A DNA stretch of 64,000 bases, from contig NZ_JOEQ01000001.1 in assembly GCF_000721075.1 (NCBI RefSeq), forward strand, positions 62,001-126,000, read 5' to 3'. Of the stretch, positions 1 through 8,333 are shown in pieces. The notes under the pieces were generated by a model that saw only the letters and a list, made by a program, of their open reading frames with translations, was not told the origin of the DNA and did not search any database. A program made the position numbers and the translations under genes. The stretch comes from Streptosporangium amethystogenes (lineage in GTDB: Bacteria; Actinomycetota; Actinomycetes; Streptosporangiales; Streptosporangiaceae). The stretch's first letter is position 1, and every line of letters begins with the position of its first letter.

Positions 1-2
1 GC

Positions 3-230
3 CACGTCATCGACCGTGACGCTTCCGCGCTCTCTTCCCTTCGTGACGAGGTCGGCCACCTGGTCTACCGATGGCGGCCCACTTGGCAGCACCGATGCAC
101 CCACGGGAGACAGTCTGCTGTATTGGGTCCCCTAAATGGCAGACCTATTTTTGTCACCGAAGGTAAGGCCGCGATCATTATCGAACTGAGACCTTATTCG
201 GGTTTGGTGGAATCGCCTCGCGGATATTAA
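3..230 (+). CDS. 3' end of an unidentified gene, cut by the window edge
   Basis: A frame open from the left edge ends at a TAA, 14 bases before the convergent dnaG stop. The 75 visible codons contain a stretch reading RPIFVTEGKAAIIIEL that loosely recalls the strand pattern of Phd/YefM-type antitoxins (a short hydrophobic strand, TxxGK, a second hydrophobic strand). Codon use is less GC-biased at the third position than in neighbouring genes, so the frame may be decayed or not coding. No start is visible. The antitoxin idea is weak inference. Confidence 0.3.
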   Translation, partial: HVIDRDASALSSLRDEVGHLVYRWRPTWQHRCTHGRQSAVLGPLNGRPIFVTEGKAAIIIELRPYSGLVESPRGY

Positions 231-244
231 AGCCAATTACGCGG

Positions 245-2095
245 TCAGCTCGCGGCGGCGCGTTCCCTCAGCACGCGCCGCTGCTGCTCAAGCGCGACCA
301 GTTCCGCGTAGAGCCGCTTGTACTCCTCCGGCTCCTCGACGGGATTGGTCCGCTCCATGCGTGATTTGAGCTGATCGAGCACGCGGGTGACGGTGATCAG
401 TTCGAGTGCCACCAGCAGCCCCGCCGCGTACCGCTCCTCGCTCGTCAGGTCGGCGCGGATCTCCTCGACCGCGAAACGGGTCAGGAGCCCTCTCAGCGAG
501 TCGCTCACGCCGTTCAGCAACCGGTCCACCCACTCCCGCCCGCCGGCTCCGGCCGCCGCCGTGCCGCCCGCGTCGGCGATGAGCTTGTAGAGGGCGAGAT
601 GCTCGGGAAGGGTGAACGCCTCTTTGCCCATCACGTCGAACTCCGGGCCGAGCAGCGCGGGACGCTGCACCGCCAGTTTGAGAACCTCGGCCTCGGTCCT
701 GAGTGTGGGATCGGTCAGGTCCGCGACCTTCCTCGGCCTGGCCTTCTGGCGGGGGCCAGGCTGTGCCCGCAGGGACACCTCCATGATCCGGTCCAGCACG
801 AAGCTCTCGTCGTTGAAACCGAGCCAGCGGTCCAGGCTCACCGCGTACAGCTTGCGCAGCCCCTGGTCCTTGATCCGGGCCACGATGGGTGCCGCGGCGT
901 CGAGTCCGGCGAGCCGCCCCTCGTTGGTGCTCGCGTCGTAGCGGGAGATCACGCTGCGAATGGCGAAGGCGAACAGCGGTTCCCTACCGGCGATCAGGTC
1001 GCGCACGGCCGCCTCGCCCTGCCTGATGCGCAGGTCGCACGGGTCGAGCCCGTCCGCCTGCACCGCCACGAAGGTCTGGGTGGCGAACTTCTGCTCGTCG
1101 GCGAAGGCGCGCAGCGCCGCCTTCTGCCCGGCGGAATCGCCGTCGAAGGTGAAGACCACCTCGCCCTGGGAGCCCGTGTGGTCGAGCAGCAGCCGCCGGA
1201 GCACCTTGATGTGCTCCTCGCCGAACGCGGTGCCGCAGGTGGCCACCGCCGTCGGCACGCCCGACAGGTGGCAGGCCATCACGTCGGTGTAGCCCTCGAC
1301 GATCACGGCCTGGGAGCGCTTGGAGATCTCGCGCTTGGCCAGGTCGACACCATAGAGAACCTCACTCTTCTTATAGAGCGGGCTTTCTGGGGTGTTCAAA
1401 TACTTCGGTCCGTCTTCGGCGTCGTTCAACTTCCGCGCGCCGAAACCAATGACGTCCCCGGTTATGTCGCGAATGGGCCAGACCAGCCGTCCCCGGAAGC
1501 GGTCGATCGGGCCGCGCCGTCCCTCCTTGGCCAGCCCTCCCTTGATCAGCTCCGCGCTGGTGAACCCTCTGGCCATCAGGTGCCGCGAGAGCGCCTCCCA
1601 CTCGGCCGGGGCGTACCCGACGCCGAAACGCTCGGCGTCGACCCGCTCGAACCCGCGCTCCGACAGGAACCTGCGCCCGATCGCGGCGTCGGGCGCGGAC
1701 AGCTTCGAGGCGTAGAACTCGGCCGCCGCCCGATGGGCCTCGATCAGGCGGGTGCGCTCGCCCTGCTCGCGTCCCGGGACATATCCGCCCTGCTCGTAGC
1801 GGAGCTGGATGCCCGCCCGACCGGCCAGCCGCTCGACCGCCTCGCCGAACGACAGGTGCTCCAGGCGCCGGACGAAGGTGATGACGTCACCGCCCTCGGC
1901 GCAGCCGAAGCAGTACCAGTAACCCCGGGTGGGGGTCACGTTGAACGACGGGCTCTTCTCCTCATGAAAGGGGCAGAGCCCTTTCAGGTTGCCGCCGCCC
2001 GCGTTGCGGAGCTGGATGTGCTCGCCCACGATGTCGGCGATCGGTGAGCGCTCCCGTACGAGCGCGATGTCCTCGTCACTGATCCGGCCTGCCAC
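245..2095 (-). CDS. dnaG: DNA primase DnaG
   Basis: Synthesises the RNA primers for lagging-strand DNA replication in the cytoplasm, working with the replicative helicase. The 616-residue product has the usual order: an N-terminal CHC2 zinc finger (C41, H44, C62, C65), a catalytic core with a TOPRIM segment (IVEGYTDVMA, then FTFDGDSAGQ), and a C-terminal helicase-interaction region. The GTG start is preceded at exactly six bases by TAGACT and has no ribosome-binding site, which fits a leaderless transcript. In many actinobacteria dnaG directly follows dgt; here a lipoprotein gene on the opposite strand lies between them. Confidence 0.97.
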   Translation of the reverse strand: MAGRISDEDIALVRERSPIADIVGEHIQLRNAGGGNLKGLCPFHEEKSPSFNVTPTRGYWYCFGCAEGGDVITFVRRLEHLSFGEAVERLAGRAGIQLRYEQGGYVPGREQGERTRLIEAHRAAAEFYASKLSAPDAAIGRRFLSERGFERVDAERFGVGYAPAEWEALSRHLMARGFTSAELIKGGLAKEGRRGPIDRFRGRLVWPIRDITGDVIGFGARKLNDAEDGPKYLNTPESPLYKKSEVLYGVDLAKREISKRSQAVIVEGYTDVMACHLSGVPTAVATCGTAFGEEHIKVLRRLLLDHTGSQGEVVFTFDGDSAGQKAALRAFADEQKFATQTFVAVQADGLDPCDLRIRQGEAAVRDLIAGREPLFAFAIRSVISRYDASTNEGRLAGLDAAAPIVARIKDQGLRKLYAVSLDRWLGFNDESFVLDRIMEVSLRAQPGPRQKARPRKVADLTDPTLRTEAEVLKLAVQRPALLGPEFDVMGKEAFTLPEHLALYKLIADAGGTAAAGAGGREWVDRLLNGVSDSLRGLLTRFAVEEIRADLTSEERYAAGLLVALELITVTRVLDQLKSRMERTNPVEEPEEYKRLYAELVALEQQRRVLRERAAAS

Positions 2096-2277
2096 GCCGC
2101 GAGTCTAGTCCGGCCCCCCGACAGGTCGGAGCAGTCGGCCCGGTCCGCCCCCGGACAGGTGGCAGCGGTGCCGCCGGGACGGGAGGGACAGCAGGAACGA
2201 TGACTTTCCCGAAGCGGTCGTGACCAACCATGACGTCGGTTACAAAGGTAAAGGCGGATTCTCGATAATGTACGCGG

Positions 2278-3153
2278 GTGGAGATCATGCGATCGGGGCA
2301 TATAGCACGATTGGCCGCCGTGACAGGTGCGGTGCTCGTCACCGGAGCCTGCGCGTCGCCGGGTGGGGTGGCGGGCATCGGCACGGCGGCCCCGAGCTTC
2401 GAGTCCGAGGCCGTCGCCGGGGCACCGGCCTCGGTCACCGCGACCATGCCCGAGGCCACGCCGACCCCCGCCCCACAGACGGCGGTCGACCGTCCCAAGG
2501 CCGACCCCCCGGTGCGGGTTCCGCCGCCGAAGGTGTCCAAACACACCTATGTCTTCCCGGTGAAGGACTGCCCGGTCAACTACCAGAGCAGGCTTCTGGT
2601 GCTGCCCAAGACCACGATCTGGGCGGCCAAGGGCTGCTCCTTCGTCGCGCCGGTGAACGGCGTGGTCGACGAGGTCAACGTCAAGAACCGCTGGAAGCCG
2701 TCCACCGATCGCGGCGCCGACCGGGAGGGGCGCTTCGTCACGATCATCGGCGACGACGGCGTGCGCTACCTGGGCGGCCATCTGGACAAGGTCGCCCCGG
2801 AGGTCAGGCCGGGGGTGCGCGTCAGCGCCGGCCAGGCCCTGGGCCAGATCGGCAACTCGGGCAATGCCCGCTCCACGGCCAGCAACCTCTATTTCGCGAT
2901 CTCCTGGAAGACCGATCCCTCACTGTGGTGGGTCCGCCGGGGCATGGTCAAGCCGTGGGACTATCTGAACGCCTGGCTGAAGGGCAACCCCACGTTCTCT
3001 CCGGCCGACGAGATGCGGGCCGTGATGAACCGGACCGGGGCGGCTCCCCGCTGCGTCACCCTCTGCGCGTCGAAGCCGGTGCCGACGAAGAAGCCCACCA
3101 AGAAGCCGGAAAAGCCCGAGGAGCAGGAGCAGATCACGCTGGGCGGCGGCTGA
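2278..3153 (+). CDS. lipoprotein with a degenerate M23 (LytM) peptidase domain
   Basis: A 291-residue exported protein with a short signal peptide and lipobox (VTGAC, Cys25), then a Pro/Thr/Ala linker (about 50-85) and an M23/LytM-like fold (about 90-240). Family members bind zinc through HxGxD and HxH motifs. Here the first motif region (KTTIWAAKGC) has neither His nor Asp and the HxH position reads N203-L-Y205; only the His of YLGGHLDKV (H168) remains. It is probably not an active endopeptidase and may bind or regulate cell wall enzymes (inference). The tail is Lys/Pro-rich. GTG start with TAATGT six bases upstream (leaderless); ATG at 2287 is an alternative. It lies between dgt and dnaG, divergent from dnaG and convergent with dgt. 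Confidence 0.85.
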   Translation: MEIMRSGHIARLAAVTGAVLVTGACASPGGVAGIGTAAPSFESEAVAGAPASVTATMPEATPTPAPQTAVDRPKADPPVRVPPPKVSKHTYVFPVKDCPVNYQSRLLVLPKTTIWAAKGCSFVAPVNGVVDEVNVKNRWKPSTDRGADREGRFVTIIGDDGVRYLGGHLDKVAPEVRPGVRVSAGQALGQIGNSGNARSTASNLYFAISWKTDPSLWWVRRGMVKPWDYLNAWLKGNPTFSPADEMRAVMNRTGAAPRCVTLCASKPVPTKKPTKKPEKPEEQEQITLGGG

Positions 3154-3166
3154 GCGCGACAGCGGG

Positions 3167-4399
3167 TCAGCGGCCCGCCAGGTGGCGGTGCCAGGCGACC
3201 GCGGAGGTGTCGGTGAGCGAGGCGATCTGGTCGATGACCACGCGGAGCCGATCGGCGTTCCCCGCCGCCCTGGTGAAGGCGGGCCTGAAAGCCGGTTCCA
3301 GGGTGCCGGGGGCACCCAGCATGATCTGGTGGGCCAGGTCGTGGATCAGCTCGCGCTGCCTGGCCTGGTTGGCGTTGTGCGCGTCGCTGGCCATCACATA
3401 GTGGGCGGTGACCCCCTTCAGCAACGCACACTCCAGCCGAGTGGCCCTGGGCACGATCAGGTCGGCGCTGTAGCGCCCGGCGGCCGGGCCGTACGCCTCA
3501 CGGGTGGCCACCTCGGCGGACCTGCAGAAGTGGCCGATCAGCGAGCTGGTGAGCCCCTTGATCGCGGCGAGGTCGGTGAGCGAGCGGTCGAAGTGGCGGG
3601 GCCAGAGCGGCTGGGTGATCAGGCGCCCGAAGAGATCCTCCAGTTCGCCGGGCTCCGCGTCGGGGGCGTACCACTCGCGGGTGGTCGCGCAGACCTCGCG
3701 GCGCTCCGCCGGGTCGCGCATCGCCTCCAGCACCACGTTGCCCGAGTGAAGGGCGTCCTCCAGGTCGTGCACGGAGTAGGCGACGTCGTCGGCCCAGTCC
3801 ATGATCTGGGCTTCGAAGCTGACCTGTCCCTCGGGTGCGCCCTCCCTGATCCACTCGAAGACCGGCAGGTCATCGTCGTAGACGCAGTACTTGGCGCTTC
3901 TTTCCCTGGTCCACGGGTACTTGACCGCCGCGTCCAGCGCGGCGCGGGTGAGGTTGAGGCCGGCGCTACGGCCGTCCTCGGTGACCACCTTGGCCTCCAG
4001 CCTGGTCAGCAGGCGCAGACTCTGCGCGTTGCCCTCGAAGCCACCGCACCCGGCGGCGAGTTCGTTGAGCGCCGTCTCCCCGTTATGGCCGAACGGCGGG
4101 TGGCCGAGGTCATGGGCCAGGCAGGCGGTCTCCACCAGGTCGGGGTTCCGGCCCAGCGTCTCACCCATCTCCCGGCCGATCTGCGCGCACTCCAGGGAGT
4201 GGGTCAGGCGGGTGCGGGGGATGTGCTGGCCGCTGCCGAAGGTCTCTCCCGGGCCGACGACCTGGGTCTTGGCGGCGAGCCGCCGCAGTCCGGCGCTGTG
4301 CAGCACGCGCGCCCGATCACGCCCGAACGGGTTTCTGCCAGGGTTGCCGGGAGGTTCCGGCACCCATCTGGCCTGGTCGTGTTCGTCATAGCCATGCAT
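3167..4399 (-). CDS. dgt: deoxyguanosinetriphosphate triphosphohydrolase-like protein
   Basis: HD-superfamily enzyme that releases tripolyphosphate from dNTPs and so adjusts nucleotide pools. The 410-residue length is normal for the actinobacterial form. The metal-binding residues are visible in RLTHSLECAQIGR and CLAHDLGHPPFGH (the HD pair), followed by IMDWADDVAYSVHDLEDA. The ATG has no Shine-Dalgarno sequence; TAAAAT ten bases upstream would put transcription a few bases before the start. The gene ends 13 bases from the convergent lipoprotein gene. dgt and dnaG are usual neighbours, so the intervening gene looks like an insertion into an old pair. Confidence 0.95.
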   Translation of the reverse strand: MHGYDEHDQARWVPEPPGNPGRNPFGRDRARVLHSAGLRRLAAKTQVVGPGETFGSGQHIPRTRLTHSLECAQIGREMGETLGRNPDLVETACLAHDLGHPPFGHNGETALNELAAGCGGFEGNAQSLRLLTRLEAKVVTEDGRSAGLNLTRAALDAAVKYPWTRERSAKYCVYDDDLPVFEWIREGAPEGQVSFEAQIMDWADDVAYSVHDLEDALHSGNVVLEAMRDPAERREVCATTREWYAPDAEPGELEDLFGRLITQPLWPRHFDRSLTDLAAIKGLTSSLIGHFCRSAEVATREAYGPAAGRYSADLIVPRATRLECALLKGVTAHYVMASDAHNANQARQRELIHDLAHQIMLGAPGTLEPAFRPAFTRAAGNADRLRVVIDQIASLTDTSAVAWHRHLAGR

Positions 4400-4434
4400 A
4401 AGTGCAGTGATTTTATCCGCGAAAGGAGAGCACT

Positions 4435-4476
4435 ATGCGGAACGACGAGAAAACACCTGGTTACCGGGACCTGTGA
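4435..4476 (+). CDS. possible 13-codon leader-like ORF
   Basis: ATG preceded by a strong ribosome-binding site (AAAGGAG, about five bases away) opens a reading frame MRNDEKTPGYRDL and then stops. Nothing larger follows in that frame before the convergent ppdK stop at 4611. It could be a real microprotein, a truncated relic of a gene, or chance. The remaining 4477-4610 shows no other gene. Confidence 0.2.
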   Translation: MRNDEKTPGYRDL

Positions 4477-4610
4477 CCTTCGCCCCGGCTCGTACCGGAC
4501 CCCGAGGCCGCCCCGGTGAGGTGGGGCGACCACGGGGCCCGGCTCCGCGGGTGTCGCCTCCCGCGGTACCGGAGACGGCACACCCGCGAAGTCCGGGTGA
4601 GATCCGAAGG

Positions 4611-7253
4611 TCAGCGAGTGTCGGATCCGGCGCCGGCCAGGGTGGCGCGAGCGGCCTCCAACCGGGCGACCGGGACACGGAACGGCGAGCAGGACACATA
4701 GTCCAGCCCCACCTGGTGGCAGAAGTGGATCGAGTCAGGGTCTCCGCCGTGCTCGCCGCAGATGCCCAGCTTCAGGTCGGGCCGGACCTTGCGGCCCTCC
4801 TCCACGGCGATGGTGACGAGCCTGCCGACGCCGTCACGGTCCAGGGTCTCGAACGGGGAGACGCCGAAGACGCCGAGCTCAAGGTATTTGGAGAAGAACG
4901 CCGCCTCGACGTCGTCGCGAGAGAAACCCCAGGTCATCTGGGTCAGGTCGTTGGTACCGAAGGAGAAGAACTGGGCGGCCTCGGCGATCTGGCCGGCGGT
5001 CAGCGCCGCGCGCGGCACCTCGATCATCGTACCGATCAGCGCCTCGACCCCGGCCTCGGCAAGGATCTGCCGTGCCTCGTCCTTGACATGCTCCAACTCC
5101 TGGACCGCGGCCACGAGCGGAATCATGATCTCCGCGCGGCTGCCGGGCACTGCCTTGGCCGCCGCCGCGATCGCCCGGACCTGCATGGCGAACACGCCGG
5201 GGATGACCAGGCCGAGCCGGACACCGCGCAGGCCCAGCATCGGGTTCTGCTCGTGGAGCCGCTTGAGCGCGGCCAGCAGCTCTCGGTCCTTCTGCTCCGC
5301 CCCGTCGCCCGCGAGGGCGACCTTCACCGACAGCTCGGTGAAGTCGGGCAGGAACTCGTGGAGCGGCGGGTCGATCAGGCGGATCGTGACGGGCAGCCCC
5401 TCCATCTCCTGGAAGATCCCGGTGAAGTCCGCCCTCTGCAGCGGCTCCAGCGCGGCCAGTGCCCGCTCACGCTCCTCGTCGGAGGTGGCCAGCACCAGGT
5501 CCTCGACCAGGCAGCGGCGCTCGCCGAGGAACATGTGCTCGGTACGGCAGAGCCCGATGCCCTGGGCACCGAACCGACGCGCCCTGGCGGAGTCCTCGGC
5601 GTTGTCGGCGTTGGCGCGCACGGCCATCCGGCGTACCTGGTCGGCGTGGGACATGATCCGGCGCACGGCGCCGACGAGCTCGTCGTCCTGGTCGCCCACA
5701 CCCTCGAAGTACTCCACGACCGGGGAGGGGACCACGGGCACCTCGCCGAGGTAGACGGTCCCGCTGGTGCCGTCGATGGAGATGACGTCTCCCTCGGAGA
5801 CCACGACACCGGAAGGCGTGGTGAACCTGCGGTCCTTGACCGAGACCTCCAGTTCCTCGGCCCCGCAGACGCAGGTCTTGCCCATGCCCCTGGCGACCAC
5901 GGCGGCGTGCGAGGTCTTGCCGCCGCGGCTTGTCAGGACGCCCTGGGCGGCGATCATCCCGGCCAGGTCGTCGGGGGTGGTCTCCCTGCGGACCAGGATG
6001 ACCGCCTCTCCCCGCGCGGCGAGCTCGACGGCCCGCTCGGTGGAGAAGACGGCCTTGCCGACGGCCGCGCCCGGCGAGGCGTTCATCCCCTTGGCGATCA
6101 CCTCGCCACCGGAGTCGGCGGCGAAGCGGGGGAACATGAGCTGGGCGAGCTGGTCACCGGTCACCCGGGTCACGGCCTCGTCGAGGTTGATCAAACCCTG
6201 GTCGGCGAGCTGCACGGCGATGCGGAAGGCCGCGCCCGCGGTCCGCTTGCCCACCCGGGTCTGGAGCATCCAGAGCTTGCCGCGCTCGACGGTGAACTCG
6301 ATGTCGCACAGATCCCGGTAGTGGTTCTCCAACGTCTCCATGATCCGCATGAGCTCGTCGTAGACGGCCTTGTCGAGGCTCTCCAGTTCCTGCAGCGGCA
6401 TGGTGTTGCGGATGCCCGCGACCACGTCCTCGCCCTGGGCGTTCTGCAGGTAGTCGCCGTAGACGCCCTGCTGTCCCGAGCCGGGGTCGCGGGTGAAGGC
6501 CACACCGGTTCCGGAGTCCATGCCGCAGTTGCCGAAGACCATCGAACAGACGCTGACCGCCGTGCCCAGGTCGGCGGGGATACGTTCCTGACGACGGTAG
6601 AGGACGGCTCGCGGGGCGTTCCACGACTTGAACACGGCCTCCACCGCCATGCTCATCTGCCGGTGGGGGTCCGCGGGGAAGTCCTCGCCGGTCTGGGCAC
6701 GGACGATGTCCTTGTAGGTCGCGACCAGGCGCCGGAAGTCGGCCGCCTCCAGTTCCAGGTCGGGGCGGCCGGCCTTGAGCTCCTCCAGCGCCTCGTCGAA
6801 AAGCTCGCCGTCGATGCCCTGGACGGTCTTGCCGAACATCTGGATGAGGCGCCGGTAGGAGTCCCAGGCGAAACGCTCGTTGCCGCTCGCCTGCTTGACC
6901 AGTCCGTGGACCGATTCGTCGTTCAGACCGATGTTGAGAACGGTCTCCATCATGCCGGGCATGGAGAACGCGGCCCCCGAGCGCACGCTCACCAGGAGCG
7001 GGTCATCGGCCTGGCCCAGCCGGCGTCCCATCTTGGCCTCCAGCGCTGCCAGGTGCGCGGAGACCTCCTCCTGCATTCCCTCGGGAATGACCCCGTCCCG
7101 CAGGAAGTTCTGGCATGCCTCGGTGGTGATGGTGAAGCCGGGGGGAACCGGCAGCCCGAGATTGGTCATCTCGGCGAGGTTTGCCCCCTTACCTCCGAGC
7201 AGACCCTTGAGATCTTTGTTGCCCTCGGTGAAGTCGTAAACGTACTTGGGCAC
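4611..7253 (-). CDS. ppdK: pyruvate, phosphate dikinase
   Basis: Interconverts pyruvate, ATP and phosphate with phosphoenolpyruvate, AMP and pyrophosphate, via a phosphohistidine swivelling domain. The product is 880 residues, the usual size. The N-terminal ATP-grasp begins with GGKGANLAEM; the phosphohistidine region reads LTSRGGKTSHAAVVARGMG; the C-terminal PEP/pyruvate TIM barrel contains FSFGTNDLTQMTWGFSRDD. The GTG start at 7253 is chosen because AAGGAG lies five bases upstream; the frame is open 39 codons further but that part is not family-like. The upstream region holds two DasR-like palindromes, suggesting control by a GntR/HutC-type regulator. Confidence 0.97.
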   Translation of the reverse strand: MPKYVYDFTEGNKDLKGLLGGKGANLAEMTNLGLPVPPGFTITTEACQNFLRDGVIPEGMQEEVSAHLAALEAKMGRRLGQADDPLLVSVRSGAAFSMPGMMETVLNIGLNDESVHGLVKQASGNERFAWDSYRRLIQMFGKTVQGIDGELFDEALEELKAGRPDLELEAADFRRLVATYKDIVRAQTGEDFPADPHRQMSMAVEAVFKSWNAPRAVLYRRQERIPADLGTAVSVCSMVFGNCGMDSGTGVAFTRDPGSGQQGVYGDYLQNAQGEDVVAGIRNTMPLQELESLDKAVYDELMRIMETLENHYRDLCDIEFTVERGKLWMLQTRVGKRTAGAAFRIAVQLADQGLINLDEAVTRVTGDQLAQLMFPRFAADSGGEVIAKGMNASPGAAVGKAVFSTERAVELAARGEAVILVRRETTPDDLAGMIAAQGVLTSRGGKTSHAAVVARGMGKTCVCGAEELEVSVKDRRFTTPSGVVVSEGDVISIDGTSGTVYLGEVPVVPSPVVEYFEGVGDQDDELVGAVRRIMSHADQVRRMAVRANADNAEDSARARRFGAQGIGLCRTEHMFLGERRCLVEDLVLATSDEERERALAALEPLQRADFTGIFQEMEGLPVTIRLIDPPLHEFLPDFTELSVKVALAGDGAEQKDRELLAALKRLHEQNPMLGLRGVRLGLVIPGVFAMQVRAIAAAAKAVPGSRAEIMIPLVAAVQELEHVKDEARQILAEAGVEALIGTMIEVPRAALTAGQIAEAAQFFSFGTNDLTQMTWGFSRDDVEAAFFSKYLELGVFGVSPFETLDRDGVGRLVTIAVEEGRKVRPDLKLGICGEHGGDPDSIHFCHQVGLDYVSCSPFRVPVARLEAARATLAGAGSDTR

Positions 7254-7379
7254 GGTTGCTCCTTCTTCGACTTCAAAACCGGCGTCTGGTTCCGCCTCTC
7301 TGCGGACTCTACCGACGAACAAGGCGATGAAACGGCACCCATCAGGCAACACTGCATTTTCCCAGTTCAAGACAGGTGA

Positions 7380-7395
7380 ACCGGTCTAATCCAAT
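7380..7395. promoter_or_regulatory. DasR (dre)-like operator, site 1
   Basis: ACCGGTCTAATCCAAT matches 12 of 16 positions of the DasR consensus ACTGGTCTAGACCACT as I know it. It lies about 130 bases upstream of the ppdK start, in an AT-rich stretch within an otherwise GC-rich region. The protein that binds it is inferred only. Confidence 0.4.
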
Positions 7396-7404
7396 TCAAA
7401 TCTG

Positions 7405-7455
7405 GATCAAATACACGCGGTTATTGATCACTTTGGGAATTGGTTTATACCAATT
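7405..7455. promoter_or_regulatory. palindrome cluster upstream of ppdK, including dre-like site 2
   Basis: Two inverted repeats follow one another. GATCAA at 7405-7410 pairs with TTGATC at 7424-7429. AATTGGTTTATACCAATT at 7438-7455 has perfect seven-base arms around a four-base centre; its inner 16 bases (7439-7454) match the DasR consensus at 12 of 16 positions. The area from about 7385 to 7470 is markedly AT-rich, as expected for a regulated promoter region. Confidence 0.45.
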
Positions 7456-7567
7456 GGGGTAATCAATCTTCCCGGCATTCAACGCCGTTCACAGCGGGCC
7501 CGGCGACCGGCCAGGCATCGCACGGCGCGATACGGATCGGGCTTTTCATCGGGTGCGGGGAACGGCC

Positions 7568-8239
7568 TCAGGAACCCTCCCGCAGCCGGTACCCCCTACT
7601 GATCACGGTCTCGATCACGCCCTCGGCGCCGAGCTTGCGCCGTAGGTTGCCCACCGTCACCCGCACGGTGTTGGTGAAGGGGACGGCGCGCTCGCCCCAG
7701 ACGTGTTCGAGCAGTTCCTCAGCCGAGACCACCTGCCCGCGGTGGACCATCAGGTGGCGCAGCACGCCGAACTCCTTCGGGGTGAGCCCCAGCTCCCGTC
7801 CCCGCGCCCGGGCCTCGGCCCTGGAGACGTCCAGCCGCAGGTCCCCCACCTGCAGGATCGCGGTGTCGTCGCCCTGCTCCCGGTGCGGCAGCGCGCGCAC
7901 CCTGGCCAGCAGTTCGGGAAAGGCGAACGGTTTGACCAGGTAGTCGTCGGGCCCCTCGGCCAGCCCCAGAAGCCGGTCGTCCAGCCGGTCCCGCGCGGTC
8001 ACCATGATGATCCGCGCGGTCCGGCCGTGGGCGGTCCTCCGCAGCGCGCGGCACAGCTCGAAGCCGTCACGGCCGGACAGGTCGAGGTCGAGCAGGACCA
8101 CGTCGTACGGGTCGGCCTGCAACCTCTCCGCGGCCTGCGCCGTGTCCCGGGCGACGCAGACCGCGTAACCAGCCCGGACGAACCCCACCCGCAGGGCTTC
8201 GACCAGGTCTCTCTCATCCTCGACAACGAGCAGTCGCAT
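7568..8239 (-). CDS. OmpR/PhoB-family response regulator, orphan
   Basis: Cytoplasmic DNA-binding regulator of 223 residues. The receiver domain (1-115) has the acidic pair near E7-D8, phospho-acceptor D51 in VVLLDLDLSG, T81 and K103 in DDYLVKPF. The C-terminal winged helix (about 125-220) contains LTPKEFGVLRHLM and the wing RGYRLREG. No histidine kinase gene is adjacent, so its partner is elsewhere or it is kinase-independent. The ATG has TAGGTT six bases upstream and no Shine-Dalgarno sequence, consistent with a leaderless mRNA. It lies upstream of ppdK on the same strand, with the palindrome cluster between them. Confidence 0.93.
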   Translation of the reverse strand: MRLLVVEDERDLVEALRVGFVRAGYAVCVARDTAQAAERLQADPYDVVLLDLDLSGRDGFELCRALRRTAHGRTARIIMVTARDRLDDRLLGLAEGPDDYLVKPFAFPELLARVRALPHREQGDDTAILQVGDLRLDVSRAEARARGRELGLTPKEFGVLRHLMVHRGQVVSAEELLEHVWGERAVPFTNTVRVTVGNLRRKLGAEGVIETVISRGYRLREGS

Positions 8240-8333
8240 GGTACGAACCTAGATCGTGCACGGCCCGAAACCCGGCTGCCCCCGCCGTCCCCGCCCCCCG
8301 TCGCTCCCCTGTCGTCGCGGGGCGGGCCTTTCC

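Noticed and set aside
599..2047. Long open frame on the plus strand opposite dnaG
   Set aside because: It mirrors the GC-rich third positions of dnaG, shows no family pattern, and dnaG is unmistakable.
7254..7370. 39-codon N-terminal extension of PpdK
   Set aside because: A good ribosome-binding site precedes the GTG at 7253, and the extra residues do not resemble the family.
4407..7379. 990-codon open frame on the plus strand opposite ppdK
   Set aside because: Antisense shadow of a highly conserved enzyme; composition is typical of reverse-strand frames in high-GC DNA.
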